Part shown: positions 37,050 to 50,254 of the stretch, in pieces | How the letters are laid out: the number at the start of each line of letters is the position of its first letter | How positions within the stretch are numbered: the stretch's first letter is position 1 | Source of the DNA: Escallonia rubra | Lineage: Eukaryota; Streptophyta; Magnoliopsida; Escalloniales; Escalloniaceae | DNA: 64,000 bases | Direction of reading: 5' to 3' | Assembly: GCA_033065855.1 (NCBI GenBank) | Contig: JAVXUO010000878.1 | Coordinates: forward strand, 558,001-622,000 | The notes under the pieces: model-generated | Seen by the model: only the letters and a program-made list of their open reading frames with translations | What the model was told of the DNA's origin: nothing | Database searches by the model: none | Translations under genes and position numbers: made by a program

Positions 37050-37792
37050 TGAATTTATTGTATGCACTTGACTTGCAGTTTCCATCACATGATTTTCATT
37101 TTCCTGTATTTGAGTTATTAGTTGCTCTTATTCTACCCCATCCCTATTCTCTTGCTTTGATGTTAAAATCTCCTTCTTTTTCTGAATCTTGTGTACTGCA
37201 GGTATTTTTTTATAGCCTGTGCTATCCTTGTGACCAAAAAGTTTGCAATATGAACACTTTAGAGGCATCCATTCATATTCAACTCTTTGTTTAATCACCT
37301 AACCACCAGGTCCTTTGAGCAGAATTGTCTCAGGCATGCAATTATCAATGCCTATTTCAACGCAAACTCGTTCATAACTAAGCCTTTCCTTGGTAATTGC
37401 CATAAAATCCATGAATAAAGGCTTCCCAACAGCACTTACAATTCTGCTCGACATACGTCTTGACCAAAATTACAAGGGTAATTGTGGAAGTTTAATCCAC
37501 ACAGGGATTACACTTAATCCCTATTTTTCCAATAATATTAGGGGTGTCCAAGGTTTAACTATCACCAACTTACTATTAACAAACCAAGGACACTTTTCAA
37601 GAATTTGTTGTTTTACTATTTCTAATGCAAATTTCACTATAAACACACCTGACTTGAGTAAACTGAGAGAAAACTCACCATACGGTCTTCATTTTAGGTC
37701 CAGATAACCCTTCATCATTTGGAAAGGCAGTTTGGTGCCCAAGACATAGACAATCAGTGCATTCTTCCAAGTTTGCAGTTTGTCTGCAATAT
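37050..37792 (-). mobile_element. L1-type LINE ORF1 remnant (DUF4283 plus zinc knuckle)
   Basis: The minus strand gives WKNALIVYVLGTKLPFQMM (DUF4283 start), then KSGVFIVKFALEIVKQQILE, CPWFVNSKLVIVKPW, IPVWIKLPQLPL, RMSSRIVSAVGKPLFMD, ERLSYERVCVEI and finally EWMPLKCSYCKLFGHKDSTG. This is the ORF1/gag-like order of plant L1 elements (DUF4283 followed by a CCHC knuckle); the last Cys of the knuckle is replaced by Gly here. Frames are interrupted, and ORF2 is not seen to the left, where CACTA sequence takes over. At the right the frame is cut by the LTR that starts at 37,793. Confidence 0.8.
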
Positions 37793-38286
37793 TGTAATAC
37801 CCTGAACCCAGATATTCTTTTACTGGTTAACTTAAATTGTTTAGCGACGATTTTTTTTCTTCTTGGCATCTATGCATTTATTAGCTACTGTTAGCGGAGA
37901 TTAGTGAAGTGGGATTATGTAACAATTCGTTAAGTTCTTCTAGTACATTAATTTATGGTAAATAGCTATTTTGGGCCTTTACGTAATAACAAAAAGTTTT
38001 GGATAAACATTGAATAACTATCGAAAGTTTAGGGGATTTTTGGTAATTTTCTAACCTAGCGTTTATATTTATATATATATTAAGGGAGTAGCCATCCCCA
38101 ACCCTTTTTCTGTTGTTTTTCTGAAACACGGTTGAGAAGGAGAGAAAAAGATACAGAATTAGTAAAAGGGAAGGAAACATAAAGATTTTTTTTGACGATC
38201 GAATAAAATTTCCGGTAAGTTTTGTTTCGACATTCATACATGTTTTATACATATATGCATACAAGTTATATGGCGTGATCCATTGC

Positions 38287-39781
38287 CAGGGGCGGAACTA
38301 CATATGTACGAGAAGGGGCTAATGCACCCCCTCAGATTTTGAATTTTTTTTTATATATAGTGTTTTTTTTTTCACTCGCGACTCTCTATCTATCTATCTC
38401 TCTCTCTCCTCCTCTCGGCTCTCACTCAGTCACTCTCTCAGTTCCCCTCGTCGTCGTCGACGGTTGAACTCTCACCGGAGTCACCGCTCACCGGTCAATG
38501 GTCACGGAATGGCACCTCTCACTCTCTCAGTCACCGTAGCAACGCCCATGGCCACCGGTCATCGGCTCATCGCCTCATCGGTAAGGTCGGTCGCTGTCAA
38601 GGTCTCAACGTCTGCCCCTACTCTCACGGAGTCACAGACGGCCTCACGGCCGAGGAAGTGGTCGTCTCACGTCTGTCGAAGCCCCGATTCTGAAGTGCGA
38701 AGGCCCTCCAGTCCCCACCCCAACTTCGGCCAGATCTAGCTTAGATCTACGAGCCGGCGGACAAACCGAGGAAGTGACGAACCTCACCGGTCGGCGGTTA
38801 CGGTGCCTAAAATAGTGAAATTCAAGCAGATCTGACTTCTGAGCCTCAGTCACCGTTGGTCACGGGCACGGCGAAGAACCCACCGCCAGCGACATTGCGA
38901 CAACGACGCCGTTCTGATTTCTGAGGACTGAGGTCAGTGTGCATTTTGAACAATTTCTTTTGCTATTGAGAATTGATTATTGGATTAATAATTTTAGGTT
39001 GTTAGTTGTGTATTTGATAATTTAGATTATTAATTGATGCTTTATGATTGTTAATCGTGCATTGAGCACTTGAGATTTGAGATTGTTGATGGAGGATGGG
39101 ACCCAATTGAATTTTTATCCCATTTGAGCATTGATTATTTGATTGATAATTTTAGGTTGTGTTAATTGTGCATTTGAAAATTGAGATTATTAATTGCTGA
39201 TTATAGGTTGTTAATTGTGCATTGAGCATTTGAGAATTGAGATGGTTGATGGAGGATGGGACCCAATTGGATTGAGATGTCGGATATGTGATTTAGTTGA
39301 ATGGTGGGTTGAAATTAGGTTAATTAGGTTAACACGATAATAAAACATGACTGAAAAAGTAAAAGAATAAAATATTTGTAATTAACTAGGTTATTTGATT
39401 GATAATTGATGGATTGATACTTAAAATAAAATGTATTTTTTTCAGAATGGAAAGGTTCTTTCAAAAGAAAGCAAAGGTGGAAAAGTTATTGCAGTCTAAT
39501 AAGAATGAGTGTAGAAATCAAGATACTATTCAACAGTCTCCGATTCTAACAGTAAGGGACAAGGCTCCCATTGTGTATCGTGATATTCATTCCGGACATT
39601 CAAGCAGAGTCTTTAGTGGCTCTCATGAAACTTAATAAAAGCTTTTACATGTTTTTTAGTATGTTTTGTGTATTATCGAAAAGTACACTGTGTTTTTGTG
39701 TGCTATTTTACTTATAAAAATATTTATCTCCTTCGATATATTTTTAGCCCCCCCTGGGATGAAATCCTGGTTCCGCCACTG
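38287..39781 (+). mobile_element. hAT element, deletion derivative (1495 bp)
   Basis: Termini CAGGGGCGGAACTACATA (left) and GGTTCCGCCACTG (right), typical hAT ends, with subterminal GCACCCCCTC / AGCCCCCCCTGGG. 8-bp target duplication TCCATTGC (38,279-38,286) / TCTATTGC (39,782-39,789), one mismatch. At 39,445-39,635 the plus strand carries MERFFQKKAKVEKLLQ and a Ser-rich tail, the start of a hAT transposase of the 'MERFF(K/Q)RK' type (TTF/zinc-finger MYM-like). The rest of the transposase is missing, so it is non-autonomous. The first part (38,390-38,940) is CT-rich then GC-rich, leader-like. Confidence 0.9.
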
Positions 39782-39790
39782 TCTATTGCT

Positions 39791-40114
39791 CGCGCTGGCT
39801 GACAACTTAAATAAGTTGCCAGCGCGATCCGATCGTCCATCCATAGCGGATGGATGGACTAAATATAAATTTTTTTAAAAAAAACTGTCATCCGTTACAT
39901 TATCTAGCGGACGGTGATTTTGACCAAAATACCTCAACAGTATTTAATGAGTCGAAGGGATTCACAGGGGGGGGCACAATATTGTAAATTTTACTCTCCT
40001 TCACATAATGAAATGGACGACGAAGTTTACTTAAAAAAAAAAGATCTGGCCCGTCCATCCACAATGGATAGACGACCAGATGGCGCTGGTAACTTACCTT
40101 AAGTTGCCAGCGCG
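39791..40114. mobile_element. Foldback MITE with hairpins inside each TIR
   Basis: The left arm (39,791-39,870) and right arm (40,030-40,114) are inverted copies over about 75-80 bp. Each arm itself contains a hairpin: CGCGCTGGC...CAACTTA facing TAAGTTGCCAGCGCG, then GTCCATCC...GGATGGAC. No convincing target duplication; the left end lies one base from the hAT target repeat. A partial third module (CCAACGCGATCTGGCCGTCTAG) follows at 40,165-40,260 after a (TA)n run. Superfamily not assigned. Confidence 0.7.
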
Positions 40115-40127
40115 TACGGATCATCTC

Positions 40128-40132
<5 letters not shown>

Positions 40133-40163
<31 letters not shown>
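40133..40163. repeat. (TA)n microsatellite
   Basis: About 31 bp of alternating TA between foldback modules. Confidence 0.9.
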
Positions 40164-40168
<5 letters not shown>

Positions 40169-40502
40169 GGGGTCGCGATCCACTGTCCGCGCATACAATT
40201 TAGTTTACTTGCCAACGCGATCTGGCCGTCTAGCTATCTGTGATTTATGGTCGATCCATATTAAATCTTCTCCCTCAATAGTGCTAGATAACCCTAGTAC
40301 TTTAATGTATTTGCAATCTAGCCCCAAAACTTTAGAAAAATATTATTTTATGTACCCTAATACTTTGTCACATACAATATAAATCATAAAGTTATTTTAG
40401 GATATAATGCTACTTACAGGGATGCTGTTCTTGGTCCTTGAATGTACGCCCGCCATGCTTCTCATGTTGCTTTTCAATATCCAAGATTTTCACCAAGTGG
40501 AC

Positions 40503-40604
40503 ACACAGCTCGATGCCTTACGTTCCTCAGAATCGGCTAATGGCTATTATCAAACACAGCTCGATGCCTTACGTTCCTCAGAATCGGCTAATGGCTATTA
40601 TCAA
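40503..40604. repeat. Perfect 51-bp tandem duplication
   Basis: The unit starting ACACAGCTCGATGCCTTACG is present twice with no difference. It lies beside the pararetrovirus fossil. Identity of both copies implies a recent duplication. Confidence 0.95.
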
Positions 40605-40949
40605 ACACTCTCAAGCTTCCAGGACATTGGTTTGAAAAGAGCAGTAGAAAACGTCGTACTAAAAGCAATACTTCTTTTATTTGTACTTGAAATGAAATAT
40701 TACATAGGAGCAATAGAAAGGAATGGTTCTTTCTATTATTGCACACACTAATTCTTAGCACACTTCACACTTTTAGCACTCTTACACACTTTACACTCTC
40801 TCAAACTTCCTCTGCCTTCTAGCTCTAACTTCGACACATTTTATAAATGAAAAAATCAGGCAAATAGGATTCTTCAACAGTGAAAATCCTTTATTATTTT
40901 TTGTGGGATCAACTTTTTCTTTTATTATGGCAGACAACTTTATTCTCTT

Positions 40950-43900
40950 CTCCACTTGGCCTTGTCATTTTTCGCTGGCCATTATGTCCATTTCAATCAT
41001 GCTTATCATGTGGTCCCGTACCTTCTTGTACAGCTCAAAAGTTTGGCTAGGCAGACTAGGTTCTTTTTTTCCTTGGCTGTTGAACTGTTCATAGAGTTTG
41101 ATTACTTGATCTTGACCCTGTTTTGAGGGCCCTATGGACGCTATACACCACTTCAGGATTAATATCCTTTGTCCATCACAGAAACATGCTTCTATGGGGT
41201 CGGCTACCACGTTTTCAATGGTTACATGGACACAACGGATTCTTTCGATATTGTCTTTCTCCGGATTATACATGTTCCATAGCTCATCCTTGTGCAGTCG
41301 GTAGAAATTCATTAACTTTTTATTAGTGAATCGATAAATGAACCAAATTTGGTATGGTTGATAGAATTTGGTTTCGCTTCTTTCTGCCAGTGTTGACAGT
41401 ATTTGGACTGTGATAATCTATTGATTGAATCCCATAACTCCAAGAGCATATCGAACTATAGCTGGAAGACTATCGATGAGTTGCTAATCATCTCGATTTA
41501 TTTCGAATGTGTCTACGATTCCAAGTTCAATCCATTTAAGATCAACCTTGTTTGATGGTAATGTAAGGCTTGGCCATCCATAATCCCAATTCAGGAACGC
41601 TTTCATTTCTGGTTTGCGTAGGATCTCTTCGTGTTCATTTTCCTTCCTGGCTAGTTCTTTTATTTTTGTTGTGATATCGGCTGGGAGCAATGAGTCTAGT
41701 TCTTCTAGCAATCAAATTCTTTCTTCCTTTTCTTGTAGGACTATCATTCCTTCTTTATCGTTTATATTAAGCCTTTCTTCTAAATGCTTAACATAATCAG
41801 TTAATTGGCTGAGGGTTCTTCGTAACTCTTTTCGGTAATTTTTCCTCAGATAATGCCAGACATTTTCAAAGAGCTTTTTACTCTCTTCACATAACCCTGG
41901 ATCATAAAATAATTTTGTTTTATTATCATTGGTTTGTGTTATGGTAGCATTTTGCTTTGAAGATTTTTCATCTTCGTCAATTGCCACTTTTCTTTTTAGA
42001 TGCTTATTGTTAGGATAGTAATTTTTTATTTTCTTGCCCACTTGTTTAGGGCGCCTTGCTGCTGAGATTTCAATCTTACTCTCTTTATTCCAAAACTTAT
42101 GCATTGGTTTTGAACGCTTAGTTTTGTATCGTCCTGTTTTAGGGCTTTCGGGTTGGTAGTTCCAACCATCCTCTTCCGCTACTGGGGAGGATTTGTGATT
42201 GACAAAGAATTGTCCTCTTTCTTTTTAGAGTAAATGGTGTAGTAGTCGAATTTCCCTGATGGTTCTCCTAATAGACCAACTTCAGGATCTCCTGTTTCGT
42301 ACCTTTCTTTTAAGGCCTTTTGAGTAGTCTTTTTTGGGGTAACAACAACTCCTTGCATCATAAAGCATAATTCCCTGGTTAGGCTATCTGCAAGTGTATT
42401 TTTGGTTGATGAGATGTATTCTACATCAAAAGTATAATAGCTGAACCATTGTTGACATCGATAAAGTCTTTTTTGACTAACATCTCTTAGGTCTCTTTTG
42501 AGGAAAGCTTTAAAACACCTATTATTTATTCTGATAAGAAACTGTTCTGAAACTAGAAATATCTAAAAAGATTTTATGCCACGTTTTATAGCTAAAAACT
42601 CTTTTTCGTTTATGTGATACCGAGTTTCTACATTCTTAAAGGTTTCACTCCAGTATCCACACAGTTGTTCTTCAGGTTGATCAGGGGTTATTGCTTTTAA
42701 TACTGTACCCCAACAATTTTCAGAAGCGTCCGTTTCTAGAACTAACTTTTCTCCTTGTTTAGGCAAGCTTAATTTTGACAGGGTTTTAACCTGACCTTTT
42801 ATCCATAGAACATTTTGGGTATCTTCATCTTCCCATATCCATTTTCCTTTTCTAAGCTTTTTACTTAAGGCTTCTGTTAGGTTTAATAATTACGGGATGA
42901 ATTTTCTCGCGTAATTTAACAACCCAATAAATCTTTAAAGTTGTTTTACATCATTGATTTGTTCTGAAATAGCTTTATTTTTTCAGCTATGTGATCTTAA
43001 AGGATAATTTTTCTACTGTCTTTTATTCTCAAACCCAAAAAGTTAATGGTAGTTTGTTCCCATTCACATTTCTTTTGTGATAGTACTAATAATCTATGGT
43101 CAATGAATTCTTGTGCTATCTTTTTTAAATAATTTCTATTCTCTTCTCTAGTTTTTGAGAATACTAATATATCATCTATGTACACTACACAAGAATCTTC
43201 GTGTTTTCTAAAAATGTTATCCATCCTTCTTTGGAATAAAGGTGGAGCATTTTTCAATCTGAATGGTAATACCTTCCATTCATAGTGCCCTTGTGGTGGC
43301 TAAAGGAAGTTAATGGAATTGATGATTCTTCCATTTTGATTTGCCAATATCCGATTTTTAAATCAAACTTCGAGAAAAAGTTGGTTAGCTGGATTTTGTT
43401 TATCAGCATATCCTTGTTTAGAATTTTATAACCATCTTTGACTGTTGTTGTGTTTAAAGCTCTATGACTAATGTGGTTTTCCATCTAGCCTGTTTAGCAT
43501 GATTTTTTACCATGAAAGCCGGACTTGAATGAGGGCTCTCGCTGGGTCTTATTAACCCTTGTTTTAGTATTTCAGGAATATATATCGTTCAAATTCCTGA
43601 ACCGTCTCAAGATTATGTTGCATTGATTTTACGTTAACCACATAATCTTTATCTTTGAGGGTCAATGTCGCCCAAGGTTTATCCTTTTCCCATAATTTTA
43701 GCGGGTTTTCACTAAAATTATTTTCTAACATCTTTTTTATACTATCAAGACCAGGAATTTCTTTTCCTTGTTTGCATTGATAATGTTGGTTTATTTCTTT
43801 AACCCAACTTTCATTTTCTTTTATTACTTCTTCATTAAGTAATTCTTCCTTGGTTACTTCTTCTTCAAATAACCTTTTCCATGAGTCATCTTTGTTCTCT

Positions 43901-44620
43901 TCATCACGCTGGGCTGCGTAGAGAGACTCACTCTTGATATGTTTTTGGATTTCTCCTAGTTTTTTTCGATGAAAACCAAATTTACATTCTTGAGCAGCAT
44001 ATTTTAATAACGGAATTTTTTTACGTTGTATTTCAATATGAAACTCTTCCTGAATAAATGGTCAATTTTCAGTTTGTTTGAGGAATGTATTTCCTATTAG
44101 AAAATCATCGTCTAAGGAGTCGAATTGGATTAATCGCTCCATAATGAACTGTTTTCCATTTATTATGACCGGAATATGATATGCTTCATATTCTGGCTCG
44201 ACCTCTTCGCCATTTGCCATTCTCATGCTCATGAGTTGATCTGTTTTGATCCATTTTTCAGAGAGTAAAATTCCTGGTCGTGCTAGGCAATAGGATGCTC
44301 CAGTATCTACTAAAGCATCTATTTTAAAGGGTGATAACCCTGGAAGTCAAAACTTAATTCTATATAAGAATTGTTTGGACTTACCGCCAACCATTTATTA
44401 TTCATTTTTTCGAACCTTCTTTTACATTTGATAATACTCATAATGTCTTGAATACCCTTTTCAAGCTCATCTCCTGTCAAAGCTTTTTTTTTAATTCTTC
44501 TTCTTGACAGTGTCATTCATTGATGTTGTGGTCATTACATGTATGGTTTCTACACGTGATGACATACTTTGTCTGATGTCTTCATCAGAACTGTCTTCTT
44601 CTTTCGTAAGTATCCGTAAA
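40950..44620 (-). mobile_element. Endogenous pararetrovirus fossil (Caulimoviridae, florendovirus/petuvirus-like)
   Basis: Minus-strand parts from right to left: an aspartic protease region with ALVDTGASYCLARPG (about 44,320), reverse transcriptase with FSKFDLKIGYWQIKM (about 43,370), YIDDILVFSKT (about 43,180) and FLGLRIKDSRKIIL (about 43,010), RNase H with LETDASENCWGTVLKAI (about 42,720), then a further reading region including FDYYTIYSKKK (42,240), LFYDPGLCEESKKLFENV (about 41,900), a coiled-coil-like stretch and LMNFYRLHKDELWNMYNPEK (about 41,300). Protease-RT-RNase H without integrase, and the extra ORF downstream, point to Caulimoviridae; the genus is inference. No LTRs. Broken by many interruptions, so it is an old copy. 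It lies inside the LTR of 37,793-45,397. The flank at 40,400-40,950 may include non-coding viral DNA. Confidence 0.8.
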
Positions 44621-45397
44621 GTTCTGCCACCAGACATTGCATAAGTTATACGTAACACTTTTTGTGAGCCATGTCACAGTGTATGTGACGCTTCTAATTC
44701 TGACTTACCCACGTGGATTGGAACGTGGGCTAGCTCAGTGAGATGAGCTAGAGATCGCGATCTTATTTTCTGAACCTGGTTTCACGGGTCAGTGATGGCA
44801 CGTGTGACCTTATTCTGAATGGCTCTCTAGTGTCTGTCTCTGTACAAGGATATATTTTTGACATTTTAAAATTCTGTCTTTGTACAAAAATATATTTTGA
44901 CACTTTGAAATTATGTCTCGTATCTGTTCTGTTAAAGTTTTGTACCTCCGTAATTTCGTTCTTCAGACATTTTTTTTATCCCTTTTGCTTGGTCCGTTGA
45001 GCGACCTTACTGGGCATTTGGTTCACCCCCTTATTGTTTTTCTCTCAGGTGATCAGTAAAAATGGGACTGGATTGCTGGGCTAGCTACGTGATTGAGAGT
45101 TAGAAATTTTATATCAGAGTTAGTATTAGTAGTTTAATTTTGCATTTAGTTTGATTATTTTTAGAAAGTACAATAGGAGGACTTATGTGGATGTTGGATG
45201 ATTAATTTGTAACTCCGTATAGGAGTGATTTGGGGACTTGATTACTGTTTTAGGTCTATTTGACATGTATTTATGTGAGTTGGAGATATATTTTTTTTTA
45301 GATGTTCTGAGTAACCAGTTTGGGAGACATTTGAAAATTTGGGGTTTTCTGTCTTTATTGATTTGAAATTAACGCTTCGAAAATTCGGGGCGTTACA

Positions 45398-45728
45398 CAA
45401 TGTAATTCTACAAAACTAACATTAACCAATTCGTTTTCACATAGAGCCTTACGATCAATAAAAAGACTTTTTCATTTATATGTAATTAAATTTTCATGAA
45501 AAACAAGACTAATTGCTAAATCTTAGACAAGATATAAGCATTAAAACTTAATTCTGATTATAGTAAATTCATTACAACCATGAGTGGTAATTATTGTCTG
45601 AATTCAATATGAAGTGGTTGATTAACGCTCTCCCTATAATTTTTACGTAATATAATGATATTTGTTATCATTTACAAGCTAAATATATACAGTTTTATCT
45701 ATAACCTGACATATTTTGGTATATAAAG
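45398..45728. other. Short unassigned stretch between two long LTRs
   Basis: About 330 bp of AT-rich DNA without ORF or recognised ends. It begins with CAATG, the possible target repeat of the LTR to its left. Confidence 0.4.
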
Positions 45729-48700
45729 TGTAACACCCCGAACCTTAACATTGCCTAGTCTGCTAATTTATTTTTAAGCGACGACTTTTACACGCAAGAT
45801 TTAATGTCAATTTTCATGAGTGAAATTTTATCGGCAACCTTTAGCGACAATATTTTTAGAAACCATAAGTTATAATTTAATGATTGCAATTATAAGTGAT
45901 ATTCATTGAGGTACTTAGTGATAATTAACGTACACGATATTTTTTAAAGTTTTTAGCGACGAATTTTCTTTTAGTTAGCATTATTCTATGTAGCAACTCT
46001 TAGCGACGATTACTGAAGCGGGGTAGCGTAACAACCCGTTAAAATTTTCCTAATACATAAAACTATCGTAAATAATTATTTCGGGCTTTTTTGCAATAAT
46101 AAAAAAATTTCGGGTGGACTTTGAATGACTATCGAAACTTTAAGGGTTTTTTGGTAAACTTCCACTTTGGGTTTTAATATGTATGTAGAGCTTTGGGAGA
46201 GAGCAGCCGTCTAAAATCCCTCTTCTTCCCTTGCTTCTAATTGTGGCCGAGAGAGATATACATAGAGAACAAGAGGGAAGAAACTCAGCTTTTCGGGCGA
46301 GATTTTCGGTAAATTTCTAACTCTTTTCCTCTAGTTTATTCATTGTTTTAGGGGGAGTAAAAGGGGCTGGGAATCTGCTATATTAAATGTGTGTCTTAGC
46401 ATGTGTTGGGTGTGAGTTCGTGGAGGTAGCAGGAAGATTCAAGCCGGTCACAGCCATGGTGGTTGTGACCGTGTACCATGTGGGTTTGAGAGAAAAAAGG
46501 GCTAACAACCATGGCTGCTGAGGAGGGGTTTTCTATGGACTGTTGCGGCTGCTGCTGAGGAGGGGTTTTCTATGGACTGTTGCGGCTGCCAAGAAAGACG
46601 ATCTTGGGATCATGCATGTAACACCCCAAAACTTGAGGCTAGTTTTACGCTAAAAATCCTAGTTAATTATTTATTGGATCTTTAGAGATGAATTGGTGAG
46701 CATTAAATTTTGTTATCTTTAGTAATAATGTTTAGAAACTATAATGAAGTTGTGATTTAACGATAGTAGTTATATGAATACCTATTTAGACCTTTAGTGA
46801 CGATTAGCGTGATCGAAATTTTAACGGCTATCTTTAACGACAAATTTTTTGAAAACTATAAGTTATAATTTAACGATGAGTGATGTTGATTGAGGTACTT
46901 AGTGATAATTAGCGTAAACTATATTTTTATAGTTAGCATCGACGTGTATCTTTTAGCAACGATATTTTTTACATTTAGCATCGATACTGTTGTTTAGCAA
47001 CTTTTAGCGACGATTAGTGAAGCGAGGTAGCATAACAAGACGTTAAAATTTTACTAACATGTAAATTATCGTCAATAATTATTTTGGGCCTTTTTGTAAC
47101 AACAGAAAGCTTCGAATAAATTTAAAATGACTAGCGCAAGATTATGGGATTTTTGGTAAATTTTCAATTTAGGGTTTTTAATATAAACCTTCTTCAAGAG
47201 ACAGCAGCCGCAAGCTCCCATCCCTATTTCTGAAAAGATACTTTGAGAGAGAGGGAAAGCTCGAGAGAGAGAGAGAGAGAACAAAGGAAGGAGATGAAGA
47301 AGGGTTTTCCGGCAAGACTTTTTCGGTAAGTCTTCTAACCTTTACGCTAAATTTATTCAATCGTTTAAGGTCGTGGGAAGGGGTTGTGCGTAGTTGGTAA
47401 TGGCTGCCGTAAGGGCAGCCCCGTATATGTGTGTTTATATATATATTGGGTGTGCATAGCGGATATACATATGTAAGTACATATGCGGCTAAATAGGTTT
47501 TGGGTGAATCGGTCTAGCACTTTGCGATTTATGGTGAACGGCTGTGAGAAGGGGCTGTTTTGCACTTGTGGGTTTGTGCTCGAGGCAGCCATGGCTGCGG
47601 AGAAGAGGAGAGAAGCTTGGGCACATGGGAATTCCGTGTAAGAGAGAAAAATGGGTCGTGAAAATTTACTGTGTGCGTGTGTGGGGTGGTGAAGGGCTGA
47701 AAATTCAGCCACGAGGTGGTGCGTTGTGTGTGCTGTGCGTGAGTGACTTGTGTGAGGGAGGAGATGGAGGGAAGTAGTGTATGTGTGTATGTGTATGAGA
47801 GGCCTGAACAACCGTGAGGGTGTGTGTTTTGTGTGCGTGTTTAGTGTTGTAATGTGTGTATGTGGACTGGGTGCGTGAGTTTGTGGGTTGTTGTGTGTGT
47901 GTAACCTGTATGTGTGTATTTCAGTGTGTGGGTGGGTTCATATATGTATGTAACTGTGTGAATATGTGTGAGTGAAGAATGGGGTTGTACCTGTGTGCGT
48001 GTGTTGTGTGAGCTGAGTGCATGTTTTTTTTTATTTTTTTATTTTGTGTGAACCTTTGTTTGAATGGTGTTTGGGGTAATATATTGTGTGCGTGCATGTG
48101 TGTTAGTGTGCAGATGTGTTGTGTGCATGTGCTGTGTGTGCGTGTAGCTTTTGTGTGTGTGTGTGTGTACAAACCATGTGGGTGTTCAGTGTGTGAAAGT
48201 GTGAGGGGGTGTAATGCCGTGGGGTGTTGGGCCTGCAAAGAATGTTCTTTCTTAAGTAGATTTGGAAGCCAGCAGCATAATTTAGGGTGAATGTACAGAG
48301 AGATGTGTGTGCAATGTTCTTAGGTGTGTATGTGTATATGTAACACCTTGGAGTTTCTGGAGCATTAACCGATCAATCAATTAAATCCTCAATTATCCAA
48401 TCAATTCAATACCGTTAAGGATAACCCAATGACATCCATATCAGAGCTCTACAATAACTCAATTGTCTTAACAAACCATTCCTATCATAAAACAATTGTA
48501 ACGTACTTAATTTATTAAATTACATAATGGTTCCCTAACAAGGCTCAAATAAACAAATAATGGAAAACATAACCTATTCTGAAATTCAAGCTCGTTCGTC
48601 CCGAAATCTTACTGACGGCTATTTCTTGCAGAAGGGAACAGAAAAATGAGTGAGCTTTCGAGAACTCAGTAAGGTCGCTCAAAATTCAGTAGAGAATACA

Positions 48701-50254
48701 AACGATTTGAAAGAATTCATTTCAATGGCAATATGGGAAGAGATTCATCGCAATCCCTCAAATCAAATAGACATAAACAATTTCAATTACACTGAAAACA
48801 ATGCAGATGATATTGAACATGAGTGATATGCAAAGCCACACAGGCAGTGCAGGGTAATCACTTAACAAAGTCACAAAGACGATGCTCAATAACACTGTTA
48901 TTACATATGCATATGAACACTAGCTAGACCCTTAAGGTACTAGCATCTCCTAACAATAACAGACCATCCTTATATCACCCCCGATACAGACCATCCTTAT
49001 ATCTCCAGCAATATACTAACTCGTGTCAATATGCAGAATGCAATAATCGATAATGCAATAATTAAATCGATGCACAATGAGAAATGAATACATAGCATCG
49101 AATAGGATTTTCAAAAAACGTGTCAGGCTCAAACAAAGGTTATTAATGGCAATCGATACAATTTCATCACAATTATAATTGAATCTAATGAAAACATCAA
49201 CAACAATTTAGAAAGAATATTTACGATGTCAAATAGATGATATAGAGTTTAATTCGGAAGAAATTCCGTACCTCGGTCCGAAGTTATGAGCTACTATTCA
49301 ACTTGTTCAAATTCCTCGATTTAACCTAAATTGACAAGTTACTTATTAGAACAAATTCTAACATCATACACTATACATCCTAAGCTAGATACTCACTCCG
49401 ACACTCTCAATCTAAACCAAAACGAAACGGATCGCTTGGACGACCAACTTCACCGATAACCATGCACACTCTATAACGCATTAAGACACTCTAAAATTCA
49501 TAATAAATCCTTATAAAATATGTTTATAGCTTAAAACAGCATAATAAGTAACAATATGATTTTTCTGAATGTTTGAATATTTTCAAATTAAAAATGTTTT
49601 TCTTAAATACCTAAAAGTCCAAAAGTAGCAATTAATACTTCTAGCTCAAATAAAAGTCCCATGATTTTCTTGATAGCTTCATAATATATAGGAAAAATAT
49701 TGAAACTGAAATCAGGATTTTAAAAAGCATCGAAACTATTTTAAAATCATCTATTTTGCTATATCAATTGCGATACGGATTTAGTACTAAATCAACTCTA
49801 AAAATTACAAAAGTGAAAGTGAAAATTTTTATATCATAGAAACATTACAGTAATTTTATCCGAATTTAATAAGAATTTTAAGAACCCCAAATAATTTTTA
49901 GAAAAATTTCACTTGCAGAAAATATTAAAAATATCAAACCATATCAGAAAATTATGAAATTTTAACAGTAACTATAATTTTACCTGAAGAACATTTCTGT
50001 AAATTTTCATTATTTTTCGATACTTATACGATATCCAACAGCCACTTGGTACAACCGTACAAGCACAGTGTACCACTTTACTTAATAAACCCACTTATCC
50101 ACTTTCTTCTTCTTCTTCCTTTCTATTCTCTGCCCACTGACTAGAAACTCACACTCACAAACACAGGTTCACTCACGGCAGCCCCTCCTTTCCTTTTTTT
50201 TTTTTTTTCTTTTCCTTCTTACATACACATTACTCACATATATATATATATATA

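Larger units (their letters stand above)
37793..45397 (+). mobile_element. Long LTR of the TGTAACACCCC family (fossil), filled with later insertions
   Basis: Starts TGTAATACCCTGAACC and ends AAATTCGGGGCGTTACA. The first 490 bp match the starts of the LTRs at 45,729 and 46,617 in order (TTTAGCGACGAT, GTAACAA(T/C)(T/C)CGTTAA, a TATA region, an AGAGAGA leader, CGGTAAGT). The last 400-750 bp match the ends of those LTRs (GCGACCTTACTG..., AACGCTTCGAAAATTCGGGG). Possible target repeat CAATA/CAATG, offset by a base, so weak. No internal retroviral domains of the same element, so a solo LTR is likely. It holds a hAT element, a foldback MITE and a pararetrovirus fossil; part of its interior is absent compared with the other copies. 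Confidence 0.65.

Noticed and set aside
47544-48290. Cys/Val- and Thr/His-rich ORFs
   Set aside because: Translations of GTGTG-rich LTR sequence; low complexity, both strands open.
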